Shown here: piece after piece, positions 54,900-64,000 of the stretch | Layout: each line of letters begins with the position of its first letter | Position numbering within the stretch: position 1 is the first letter of the stretch | Assembly: GCF_035046485.1 (NCBI RefSeq) | Contig: NC_085138.1 | Span: 447,431,204-447,495,203, forward strand | Length of the DNA: 64,000 bases | Direction of reading: 5' to 3' | Source of the DNA: Aedes albopictus | Lineage: Eukaryota; Arthropoda; Insecta; Diptera; Culicidae | Notes under the pieces: model-generated | What the model was told of the DNA's origin: nothing | What the model saw: only the letters and a program-made list of their open reading frames with translations | Database searches by the model: none | Translations under genes and position numbers: made by a program

Positions 54900-56785
54900 T
54901 TAGACAAGACTGACGCAATCCTCCAATGATCGAGAACTGTCCTGGCCACGTTCTTGCGACTGCTGAGGAAAGGGAAAGGATGGTTAGTTTTGGACACCTA
55001 TGAAATATGTAGACAGCTCTACGATCTGTCAGGCCTAGGTGTCACGGGAACTTGGGTGTTGTTAGTGGAAGGGTAAACTCCAAAGGATACGCTTGGTCAA
55101 CGTTCAGGCGCACCGTAGTTGGACTTCTTAGAATCAGTTGTTTGCTCGAATCATCCTGTTTTCCTAATCATCTTGATGGCATTTGGTTGAATTACTAGAT
55201 TCTTCGGTTGATAATCTGAAACAGGGTTGAAAAAATCTCATTCAATTGAATGAATTTCTTCTGAACTGAATGCTTTTTACATTCATTTTCAGCTCCGCTG
55301 TGAGATACTTGAAAGTGAACGCAAAAAAAATTCAACTACATTGTGGAGGTAATGACTGCACCATCATCAACATACGCTCTGCGCTGATGAATGCTTCATT
55401 TCAACACCGGCCGCATGAATGCGACTCGCCCATAAGCAAACGTGGTGAATTTTTGTCGTTTGAGTGCCGGTCACAGGAAAAATGTTGTTTTTGAACCTCG
55501 CCGTCTCCCCGGTGTGAGCGAAGAGAGAATTTTTATTCTCTTTTCAATTGCCTCCGTGAAGGACAGGGGCTTCAACGTCAGAAGCGGTGTGGTGAAAAGA
55601 CAAAAACAAAAACTCACGTTCGTTGGAAGCTTCGGAATTTTTGCAACCGTGATCTGAAATATAAAATAATATTAACATCGTACGTCAAATAAGCTACATA
55701 TTAGTGATACGCTCGCCACAGTTACATATTTTTACAATATTTTTTATATCATGCGATAAATTTACCTGAATCCTGCTGAAATAAAATGTTAATTAGCAGT
55801 ACATTGAAACAAAATAAACTACAAAACACAAAAAGTGCATCAAACTTTGATCTTGGAATAATTATTAAGATATCAAGATCAAAATTTGATTTGGTAGATC
55901 TTACACCGCAACGCACCATTCTAAGGTGATCTACCCACGTTACGGGGGGGGAAGTATTCGATGGATGAATTGTTATTCATTTATTTATTTATTTATAGGA
56001 TATTTTACGTCGATATCCTCGTTCCGTTCACCATGCCGAATATAAACCCAACCTCGCCGAATCCTAATCGATAAGAACATAGTAAGAATAAATTGTTGAA
56101 ATGGTACAAAATTCGAGTAATTTTATTGAAGTTCAGTCTTTATTCAATTCGAATTTTTTAATTTTTACTATTTTTAAATTTACTATCGTAACGTGGGTAG
56201 ATCACCTTAGAATGGTGCCTTGCGGCGTAAGACCTACCAAATCAAATTTTGATCTTGAAATTTTCCTGCCTAATCAGGTAGTAGTTTGCAAATACTCGAA
56301 GATCAAAGTTTGATGCACTTTTTTTATGTTTTTGTAATATTTTTGTTTCAATTTGGCTGCTAATCAACGTTTTATTTCAGCAGGATTCAGGTAAATTTAT
56401 TGTATGATACAAATAATATTGTAAAAATATATAACTGTAGCGAGCGTATCACTAACATGTAGCTTATTCGACGCCAATGTTAATATTATCTAATCTTTCT
56501 AATCTTTAAGATGGCGAGGAAACTAGGACTTATTGGGCAGATAACTAGTTCGAAGCAGTCTAATAATGGTGTGCCTGAACATTGCCCAACCGCATCCATT
56601 GGCGTACCCTTCCACTAACAACACCTAGAACAACACCCATATTACCTTGACACTTAAGCCTGAGAGGTCGTAGAACTTTCTATATCTTTCTTAGATGTCT
56701 AAATAACCATCCTTTCATATTCCTCAGCAGTCGCAAGGACGAGGTCAGGACAACTCTCGACTGTTGGAGGATTGCGTCAGTCTAG
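54900..56785. repeat. 1.9-kb inverted repeat (giant foldback)
   Basis: The left arm 54908-55948 and the right arm 56190-56775 are inverted relatives. Matching pairs include GACTGACGCAATCCTCCAA (left) with its complement near 56765, AAGCTACATATTAGTGATACG with its complement near 56455, and AAGGTGATCTACCCACGTTA near 55922 with its complement near 56197. The left arm is longer because a hAT-type element is inserted in it. The 240-bp spacer holds AT-rich sequence. No transposase is visible. Confidence 0.85.
55222..55651. mobile_element. 430-bp non-autonomous hAT element
   Basis: The left terminus CAGGGTTGAAAAAAT and the right terminus ATTTTTGCAACCGTG are inverted repeats with two mismatches. A perfect 8-bp duplication, ATCTGAAA, flanks it (55214-55221 and 55652-55659). 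Eight bases is the hAT hallmark. Confidence 0.9.
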
Positions 56786-57081
56786 AATCAAACCCACATC
56801 ATAACAGATCAGAAAAGTAATGAAAATCATTCTCTTTTGGGATGGCCGTCATTCAGATTGTTTTGAATTTTGTCTGCAAAATATGCATGGGCACAGATAA
56901 CAGATGTTTATCCTAAATTTTTGTAATTTGTAATTTAGCTTTATTATTAACGATAACCGTTTAGTGTATACACTTTGAATCGGGTCAAGGAAACTTATAG
57001 TAGAAAACAAAACTTAACTCAAAAACCTTAACTAAAACAAAACTTAACTCAAAAACCTGAGTAAAAATTGTAAAAACCAAA

Positions 57082-57340
57082 TCTCGCGTTTAGTATCATA
57101 CAGGCGTATCTACAATGATCGATTTCTCTTCATCGATTTACTCTTCGGATTATTCCGGGAAATACGTCCAATAGTCGGATGATCTATCGATGCATTTCGA
57201 TGAAGGACGACTAGGACTAGCATCTAAAACAACAAAAAAAAAAACAAAAATGATTTGCCGGCCAAGTTATTAACCAAAGAGAAAATCGATGAAGAGAAAT
57301 CGATCTTTGTAGATACGCCCGTATGATACTGAGCGCGAGA
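57082..57340. mobile_element. Foldback element A
   Basis: The arms share AGTATCATAC and GGCGTATCTACAA, then GATCGATTTCTCTTCATCG, over about 65 bp, with a CTCGCG/CGCGAG pair just outside. The spacer is about 130 bp. Confidence 0.85.
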
Positions 57341-57343
57341 ACG

Positions 57344-57572
57344 TATTATGTTGTCAGTTCAAAACTTAATTGGCGACATTTTTCTTTTACTTCCGCTCTC
57401 GCTTCCGCTCCTTTTGCCTTGCGTTAAACACAATGTCGGAAGTGGGGTGCTGTATAGAGTACCAGGTGTAGAATACAACGCCCCACCACCGACATTGTGT
57501 TTAACATAAGGCAAATGTGCCGGAAGTAAAAGAAAAAATGTCGCTAATCCGGGTTTGAACTGAAAACATAAT
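57344..57572. mobile_element. Foldback element B
   Basis: Arms of about 105 bp share TATTATGTTGTCAGTTCAAA, GCGACATTTTTCTTTTACTTCC and GTTAAACACAATGTCGG in inverted order. The centre is about 25 bp. It starts only a few bases after element A. Confidence 0.85.
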
Positions 57573-57610
57573 ACTCACTTCTTCCATCTATACAACCAAT
57601 GGGGCACGTT

Positions 57611-57948
57611 CGGTGTAGTACTAGATTTGTAGTAATGAGCTGAATTTTAGTATGGTGAGAAGGTCAGTTCTCTATTTCTGTAATGAAATGGTGCAAAAAG
57701 CGTGGGTATTATGTTTTCTTGCCTAATTTGATGCTGATTGAGCAAAACTTTGAATAACTATGTTGTTTATATTGCAAGAAATGGAGAAAACAACAACACT
57801 GTTGCCCAAAGTTTTGCTCAAACAGCATTAAATTAGGCAAGGAATCATAATACCCACGCTTTTTGCGCCATTTCACTGCAGAAACGGAGAATTGACCTTC
57901 TCACCATACTAAAATTCAGCTCATTACTACAAATCTAGTACTTCACCG
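57611..57948. mobile_element. Foldback element C
   Basis: Arms of about 155 bp share CGGTGTAGTACTAG, GAGCTGAATTTTAGTATGG and AAAAAGCGTGGGTATTATG in inverted order. A short hairpin at 63381-63451 resembles its centre. Confidence 0.88.
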
Positions 57949-58581
57949 ATCTGTCCTATTACTGCAGTAATTGCTATCAAATAAGGATTATTTGCGTTTG
58001 TCATTATCGTTATCTGTAAATGGCTGCTAGTTAGGTTTCATTATTAAAATGATGGTTGCAAAGGTTTACAACATTTCGTAGTATGAACGTCTGTTATCTG
58101 TGGCATGGGGCTCGGAATAGGCAAAATTCATTCAATTCATGGCGAGGGGGTTTCATTTAGTGTAGATGGGCTGGCTAGATAATGTGCACTGCACAAAATC
58201 ATCAATTTGTTAAAAAAAATAAAGATCTTCTGACTTCTGATGAATTTTTATGATTTGTGATTTCTGCAACAGCCCCGGAATCGTCGCCATACGTTCATTT
58301 GATATGTTGGTGTCGATTTTTTAGTACATTAAATTCCTATCCCCAACGAACAAAAACAAATTAACTGACAGCAGTGACAGTTCTCGCTGTCATCGTTCCC
58401 TCGCCTCCCTTTCAGTTTCGCAAATTTTCTGGCATTCTTCACGTTTCTCTCTCACCTGCTGCTCGTCTTGGTGGTGCGTGTAATTATTGCACCACATTGT
58501 GTCTTTTGGCCAAGAAAATCTTCGGAATCTTGCCAAAAATCCAAGTGTTATTTGTGTTGATTTCGATCTAAATTTGTCACG
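57949..58581 (+). promoter_or_regulatory. ABCF1 upstream region and leader
   Basis: Between foldback C and the ABCF1 start codon the sequence turns GC-richer and pyrimidine-rich from about 58380. TCAGTT at 58412-58417 fits an insect initiator and lies in a C/T-rich stretch, but no TATA box is clear. The start site is a guess. Confidence 0.4.
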
Positions 58582-61339
58582 ATGCCACCGAAGAAGAAAG
58601 GAGGCAAAAAGAATCAGGACTGGGACGATGACGAGCCCGAGCAGCCGAAGGCAGTCGAACAGCCAAAGCCGTCCGGAAAGGGCAAAGGAAAAGCGAAAGC
58701 TGTCAACGTGGATTCCGACGAGGAGGCGGCGCCCGCCCCCAAGGGGAAGAAGTCGGCCGCTGCGGTTCCGGCGCCTGCTAAAAAGGGGGCTAAGGGTAAG
58801 AAGGGAAAGGGGAAGAACGACGACTGGAGCGATGAGGATGATAGCGGCAAGGAACTGAAGCTGGGCAAGGCGGGTGAGTCGGAGGAGGAGGAAGAGGAGG
58901 TGAAGGTGGCGAAACCGGCTCAGAAGAAAAAGCAAGCGGCTAAAGGAAAGAAGGGCGGTAAGAAAGATGACGATTGGTCAGATCGGGATGAGAAGGAGAT
59001 CAAGCTGGGAGCGGCGGACTCGGATGAGGAAGATGCGATGATGAATAGCAAGGCGAGCAAGAAGAAGGGCAAGGCAGCGAAGGTGGTGAAGAAGGTGTCG
59101 AGTGAAGAGGAGGAGGAGGAGGATAGTGAGGAAGAGAGCGAGGAAGAGCCGGTGCCAGTTCCTGTGAAGAATTCCAAGGGTGCTAAGAAGGGAGGAAAGG
59201 GGAAGAAGGTGGAATCGGAAGAGGAGAGTGAGCCCGAACCAGAGCCGGAACCGGTGAAGCCTAAGCCAGAACCAGTGCCTGAGGTGAAGAAAGAAGCGAA
59301 GGAAGAGAAGAAGCAGAAAGTTCCGGAACCGGTGGTAGAACCTGAGCCTGAGCCGGAACCAGAACCAGTACCGGAAGAAGAGGTCAAGAAGGAAGATGTG
59401 GCAGAGGAACTTGCGGACAAAGTCGAGGAGATGGCCATTAGCAAAGAGAAGAAACTGACGCACAAGGAGAAGAAGAAACTAAAGCAGCAGGAAGAGTTCC
59501 AGAAGCAGATGGAAGCGATGACCCGTAAGGGAGGTCAAGGGCATTCCGATTTGGATAGTAACTTCACGATGTCTCAGGCGCAGAAAAGTGGAAACCAGAG
59601 CAAACACATGGAACATGCCGTGGACATCAAGATTGAGAACTTCACAATCTCCGCCAAGGGAAATGACCTCTTCGTGAATGCCAATCTGCTGATTGCGCAG
59701 GGTCGCCGTTATGGTTTGGTGGGTCCCAATGGCCATGGTAAGACCACGCTGCTTCGTCACATTGCTAATCGGGTGTTTGCCATTCCGCCGAGCATAGATG
59801 TGCTTCTTTGCGAGCAGGAAGTGGTTGCCGATGAAATGTCCGCCGTCGATACGGTTCTCAAGGCGGATGTCAAGCGGACGGCTTTGCTCAAGGAGTGCAA
59901 GGAACTCGAAGACAAAGTGGAAGCGGGAAAGATCGAACTGCAGGATCACCTCCAGGAAGTGTACAATGAACTGAAGGCGATCGGAGCGGATTCGGCGGAA
60001 CCTCGAGCTCGGAGAATCTTGGCCGGTTTGGGTTTCTCACGTGCCATGCAGAACCGAGCCACCAAGGACTTTTCCGGAGGTTGGCGAATGCGTGTCTCCC
60101 TGGCTCGAGCTCTCTTTATTGAACCTACCCTGCTGATGCTCGATGAACCTACGAACCATCTCGATCTGAACGCCGTCATCTGGTTGGACAATTACCTGCA
60201 GACCTGGAAGAAGACCCTGCTGATCGTTTCCCACGACCAGAGCTTCTTGGACAACGTGTGCAACGAAGTGATCCATCTGGACAACAAGAAACTCTACTAC
60301 TACAAGGGCAACTACTCGATGTTCAAGAAGATGCACGTGCAGAAGCGTCGCGAGATGATCAAAGAGTACGAGAAGCAAGAGAAACGAATCAAGGAGCTGA
60401 AGGCCCACGGACAGTCGAAGAAGGCAGCGGAAAAGAAACAGAAGGAGAATCTAACCCGAAAGCAGGAGAAGGGCAAGGGCAAGACGCAGAAGGTCGAAGA
60501 AGACGACGGACCGGTGGAGCTGCTGTCGAAGCCCAAGGACTACATCGTGAAGTTCAACTTCCCGGATCCGCCACCGCTGCAGCCGCCGATTCTGGGACTT
60601 CACAGTGAGTATTTTTCTTTAATGTTTAATCATTGAGTCGCTACATTTGGGTTTTTCTTTTTCAGACGTCAACTTCAACTTCCCCAATCAGAAGCCGCTG
60701 TTCATCCAGGTGGACTTCGGTATCGACATGAGCAGTCGCGTGGCCATCGTCGGTCCGAATGGAGTGGGAAAATCCACCTTCCTGAAGCTGCTGGTTGGCG
60801 ATCTGGAACCGTGCACAGGTGAAGTCAAACACAACCACCGTCTCCGGATTGGTCGTTTCGATCAGCACTCGGGTGAGCACTTGACGGCGGAGGAAAGCCC
60901 GGCGGAGTATCTTCAGCGATTGTTCAACCTTCCCTATGAGAAATCCCGCAAAGCTCTAGGGACGTTCGGTCTGGCCAGTCACGCCCACACCATCAAGATG
61001 AAGGATCTGTCTGGAGGGCAGAAGGCTCGAGTCGCCCTGGCGGAACTGTGTTTGAACGCTCCGGATGTGCTGATTCTGGACGAACCTACGAACAATCTGG
61101 ACATCGAGTCGATTGACGCCCTGGCGGAAGCAATCAACGAGTACAAGGGAGGAGTCATCATTGTGTCTCACGACGAGCGGCTGATCCGAGAAACCGAATG
61201 TGCCCTGTACGTCATTGAGGACCAGACGATCAACGAGGTGGACGGAGACTTTGACGATTACCGAAAGGAGGTGCTGGACAGCCTGGGAGAGGTCATCAAC
61301 AACCCCAGCATATCGGCCAATGCCGCCGTGCTGCAGTAA
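58582..61339 (+). CDS. ABCF1: ABC-F ATPase ABCF1 (two exons)
   Basis: Exon 1 is 58582-60604 and exon 2 is 60666-61339, giving 898 residues. The first 320 or so residues are a low-complexity Lys/Glu/Ser/Pro region (many acidic serines, EPEPEPEP runs), as in animal ABCF1. Nucleotide-binding domain 1 has Walker [10 protein letters not shown] (about 381), signature SGGW (about 498) and [12 protein letters not shown] (about 518). A charged linker follows. Domain 2 has GPNGVGKST (about 703), LSGGQ (about 788) and [11 protein letters not shown] (about 809). There are no membrane segments, as expected of ABC-F. ABCF1 binds eIF2 and ribosomes and promotes translation initiation in the cytosol. The ATG has A at -3. 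Human ABCF1 is slightly shorter, so the length is normal. Confidence 0.96.
60605..60665 (+). other. ABCF1 intron (61 bp, phase 1)
   Basis: Donor GTGAGT and acceptor TTTTTCTTTTTCAG bound a 61-bp intron. Splicing joins PILGLH to NVNFNFPNQ, the expected start of the second ABC domain; without splicing the frame stops early. Confidence 0.93.
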
Positions 61340-61403
61340 TCAAATCAGCTTCTGTTGTACTCGTTCATTATTAGCTTCTATTTTATCTTATTTTGTTTAC
61401 TCC

Positions 61404-61409
61404 AATAAA
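61404..61409 (+). terminator. ABCF1 polyadenylation signal
   Basis: AATAAA lies 65 bases after the ABCF1 stop. It lies only 19 bases before the SNRNP35 stop codon on the other strand, so the mRNA end probably reaches the SNRNP35 coding region. Confidence 0.75.
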
Positions 61410-61427
61410 TCTTAGTTAAGCTAGAGC

Positions 61428-62093
61428 TCAGTCGCGTTTTTGGTACTTTTTATCTATCGTAGAATCCAACAAATCCCTCTTCCGCTTCGTTATCCGATGG
61501 AATTCGCTCTGACTCGAGTAACTCAAATCACTTACCGGTTTCTTCCAGGGTCGTTCCTTGCATCCAAACCGCAGCTGTTGACTTTTCTGCCTTCCGCCGA
61601 ATCCGCCACCCAGTCGCCTCGGTTTCCAGCCCTCCAGCCTCCGTTCCCATTCTTCATCCACCAGAATCTCCTTCCCGTCCACATTCTTCCCGTGCATCTC
61701 ATCGATCGCTTTCAGCGCACTTTTCCTCTCGGTAAATTCCACAAACCCATAGCCCCTCGACAGCTCCGTGACCACATCTCGCACCAATCGACATCGCACA
61801 ATCACCCCAAATCGCCCGAACACCTCCCGAAGCCGTTCTTCCCCGACGGACCGCGCCAACCGACCCACAAAAACCGTACACATCGGATCGCCAACGACTT
61901 TTCCGTTCGGTTTGTAGCTGGAGTTCATCGCCCGCACAAGCGCTCGATCGTGCGGGAACTCGTCGGTACCGTCGATGGAACCCACCCGAATCGGATCGTA
62001 CACATCCCGGACCAAGCGGGTCCACCGTTTCGACGAACCGGACGAAAATGACGACCGCGAAAAACTTGTGTTGCGGTCTTCCGGCCGCGCCAT
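61428..62093 (-). CDS. SNRNP35: U11/U12 snRNP 35 kDa protein
   Basis: This intronless frame encodes 221 residues. The N-terminal part has YDPIRVGSIDGTDEFPHDRA, typical of this protein. An RNA recognition motif spans about 70-150 with RNP2 VFVGRL (74-79) and RNP1 RGYGFVEF (113-120). The RRM is followed by RRLGGGFGG and a basic tail. The family is part of the U11/U12 di-snRNP and acts in the nucleus in U12-type splicing; it resembles U1-70K. The length is close to that of the vertebrate protein (about 246). The start ATG at 62093 is the first in frame with the conserved N-terminus. It faces ABCF1 tail to tail, and its 3' UTR must run antisense into ABCF1 exon 2. Confidence 0.95.
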   Translation of the reverse strand: MARPEDRNTSFSRSSFSSGSSKRWTRLVRDVYDPIRVGSIDGTDEFPHDRALVRAMNSSYKPNGKVVGDPMCTVFVGRLARSVGEERLREVFGRFGVIVRCRLVRDVVTELSRGYGFVEFTERKSALKAIDEMHGKNVDGKEILVDEEWERRLEGWKPRRLGGGFGGRQKSQQLRFGCKERPWKKPVSDLSYSSQSEFHRITKRKRDLLDSTIDKKYQKRD

Positions 62094-62138
62094 TACTGCC
62101 GTTTTGTTACGGTACTTTTGTTTATTTTGAGTTTTCTT

Positions 62139-62147
62139 TTACTTCAT
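62139..62147 (-). promoter_or_regulatory. Possible two-codon uORF of SNRNP35
   Basis: ATG-AAG-TAA lies about 46 bases before the SNRNP35 start on the minus strand. It matters only if transcription begins upstream of it, which cannot be seen. Confidence 0.35.
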
Positions 62148-62289
62148 CTTCGCTGCAGTCAGGTTGTGTGTCGTGAACGTGCGCCGATGCACCGTTACAC
62201 ACACCGTTACATTTCTCGCGTTATATTTGAAAAGGGTCTATCTTCAGAACGTAAACATTAATGTCGTTTTCGTTTTTGTGGTGGTGCCG

Positions 62290-62560
62290 AGGGTGGTGCT
62301 ACACCGGTGTAGCACTTTTGCACCGAAAGTGTTCGTTTTTGATTTTCGTGCTGCACCGGTGTAGCACTTTTTCTGCACCGCTCAAGATAGTGCAGCACTC
62401 AAAAATTCGAGAGTGTAGCGAGTGTACACCGTGTCCACCAATCAACGTTTGCAAAGTTGTAAATATTTTGGTTTTTATTCACGCACACCAATGCAACTGC
62501 ACCGAAAACGTTCGTTTTTGCAGTGAAAAGTGTAGCACGAAGCGGTGTAGCACCTACACG
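62290..62560. repeat. Iterated palindromic motif cluster
   Basis: GCTACACCGGTGTAGC at 62298-62313 is a perfect 16-bp palindrome. A near copy, GTGCTGCACCGGTGTAGCAC, lies at 62348-62367, and further GTGTAGCAC and TGCACCG words follow to about 62555. It lies about 200-460 bp upstream of SNRNP35. Confidence 0.7.
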
Positions 62561-62830
62561 GAAAATCCAAACTACCTAAAATTTGGGTCGATTTTACTCA
62601 AAATTGAGTATATCGAATAAACTCGTTACCCAAAATTAGGTTGTTTTCCCTCTCTGGCTCACCGATGTTGTCAAAAACAAACAGAGATGCATCTACCCAA
62701 AAGGGGTTCTTGACCCCAATAAGCCAATTTTGGGTAAATGTCGGTTTACTCAAAATTGAGTTGAATGAGGGGGGGGGGGTCTTAGGTTGAATTTACCCTC
62801 GAAAAAACCCAAGATGATTTTTTTTAAACC
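62561..62830. repeat. MITE-like sequence
   Basis: The palindrome ACTCAAAATTGAGT occurs twice (62596-62609 and 62748-62761), along with inverted ACCCAAAATT/AATTTTGGGT words. It looks like a decayed MITE. Confidence 0.5.
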
Positions 62831-64000
62831 GCACAGATTCTGAAACTAGAGGTTCAAAGCAACGATTCTAGGGAATAGCATTTGAGGTACATTCGATTTT
62901 CATAATACTTCCCTTTGGACATAGCGTGCGACGTTAGGTTTGACGTATGGATTTGGAGAAAACTCTATTATGCTTTTGGTCGAAATACAAAGTGACCGAA
63001 CGTGCGAAAATTGATTTTTAACCTACTTAGAAATGTCGCAACTCAATTTGGATTAGTGCATATTGTTGCTCTTAATTAGCTTAATGATGCGCAACAGAAA
63101 AAATAGATTCAAATTTACTTCGCAGCTGCAACTTCGCATGTGCTTCTAGCGACGACTTCGATTTGGTGGTGCGACGATAATATTGTCGCGTGTGAGAAAA
63201 CTTCAGGTTTCAACCGTAATGACAATATCCACAGCCTTAAACAAGTCGCCAAATTTTCAATACAAGAATTTTGAATATTTCGAGGAATATTTTGCTGTTC
63301 AAATCAATAGTCCAATTTACTACTAAAATGCAAGGAAAAGAAAAATGCCAGAGGTGGAACGTTTTTTAATGGTTTCAATGAAAGTTTGGGTAACTGTGTT
63401 GTTGTATTATTTATTTCTGGCAACTTCAACAGCTCAGTTACTCAAACTTTTGCTCGGACAGCATCAAATTAAAAGAAATGTCTTTAAAATTTATTCTTAA
63501 GTTTAATTGGCTGTGTGTTCTTATCAGAATAAAACCCGTCGTCAAAACGGCCTATCACTGTTTTTTTTCAACCATTCATAAGCCAGTGCTCCGAATGAGC
63601 CAGTAACTTGGCCAGAAACGGTAAAATTGTGTTTTCATTGATTGGCCTTCTCGTTTAATAGGCCAACAACCGAAAATTTCCCGAACGGCTCCCGGCTCGA
63701 GCGCAGGCTGAGAGAATTTTCTCTTTCAAAAAGTGCCGAGCCTTAATTCGATGTCAACAACGGACTCACTCAGGGGCCTACCCACGCTAAGAAAATTTTA
63801 GAATCACACACAATGTGGCCTACACCGGGTGTAACATAACATGATTATCTATAATAATTATTGGGTTGTTTAGTGAATAAAATATTGCTGCTTTCTATAG
63901 TCTAATCGAAAGAGCTCATTTTTCTGAGTATAACGTGATTTTATTGGACTCCAATACCTTTGTTTTGATGGTTAAATTAACAAAACAGTTTTAATTTTCG
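62831..64000. other. No gene recognised; small hairpin at 63381-63451
   Basis: AAAGTTTGGGTAACTGTGTTG at 63381 pairs with CAACAGCTCAGTTACTC at 63428 and resembles the centre of foldback C on the other side of the gene pair. The rest is AT-rich without a recognisable feature. Confidence 0.4.

Noticed and set aside
58390..59465. Long antisense frames opposite ABCF1 (181, 161 and other codons)
   Set aside because: They mirror the Lys/Glu-rich region of ABCF1 and read as Leu/Ser/Phe-rich low complexity; the plus strand is clearly the coding one.

Overview
The window looks like nuclear DNA of a culicine mosquito, most likely Aedes. It is AT-rich, mostly transposon, carries Feilai-type SINE copies, a BEL/Pao element of mosquito type, RTE-, R1- and R4-like LINE remains, many small inverted-repeat elements, and long period-12 arrays built on GGAATTCCTTCAG-like units. 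All calls come from reading the sequence; no database search was possible.

Layout. 1-18.4 kb: no cellular gene recognised; foldback and Harbinger-type MITEs, a decayed R4-like LINE split by a MITE (5.0-7.1 kb), a complete SINE with a 12-bp target duplication (10.6-10.9 kb), and a period-12 array (11.1-17.2 kb) split by a 2760-bp inverted-repeat element that itself holds a 679-bp MITE. 18.48-25.02 kb: a very young BEL/Pao retrotransposon on the minus strand, with LTRs identical as read, a 5-bp duplication, gag and a complete pol. 25-30 kb: foldbacks, an LTR-like remnant, a second copy of the 679-bp MITE family. 30-33.5 kb: low-repeat sequence that holds, on the minus strand, a textbook heat-shock promoter (three heat-shock elements, TATA box, AUG-free leader and splice donor) with no recognisable coding region behind it. 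34-54 kb: mariner, Penelope-like, R1-like, BEL and RTE-like remnants and several nested inverted-repeat elements. 54.9-57.95 kb: four large palindromes in a row. 58.4-62.1 kb: the only two clear cellular genes, ABCF1 (+) and SNRNP35 (-), which converge tail to tail with 88 bp between stop codons. 62.1-64 kb: short palindromes and MITE debris.

How it fits together. ABCF1 is a translation-associated ABC-F ATPase and SNRNP35 a component of the minor spliceosome; nothing suggests a shared pathway, but their 3' ends must overlap as antisense RNA. The rest is a record of layered insertions: element inside element is visible in at least five places. The most unusual signals are the orphan heat-shock promoter, the in-frame stop and missing standard primer site in an otherwise intact young BEL element, and the run of palindromes beside ABCF1.
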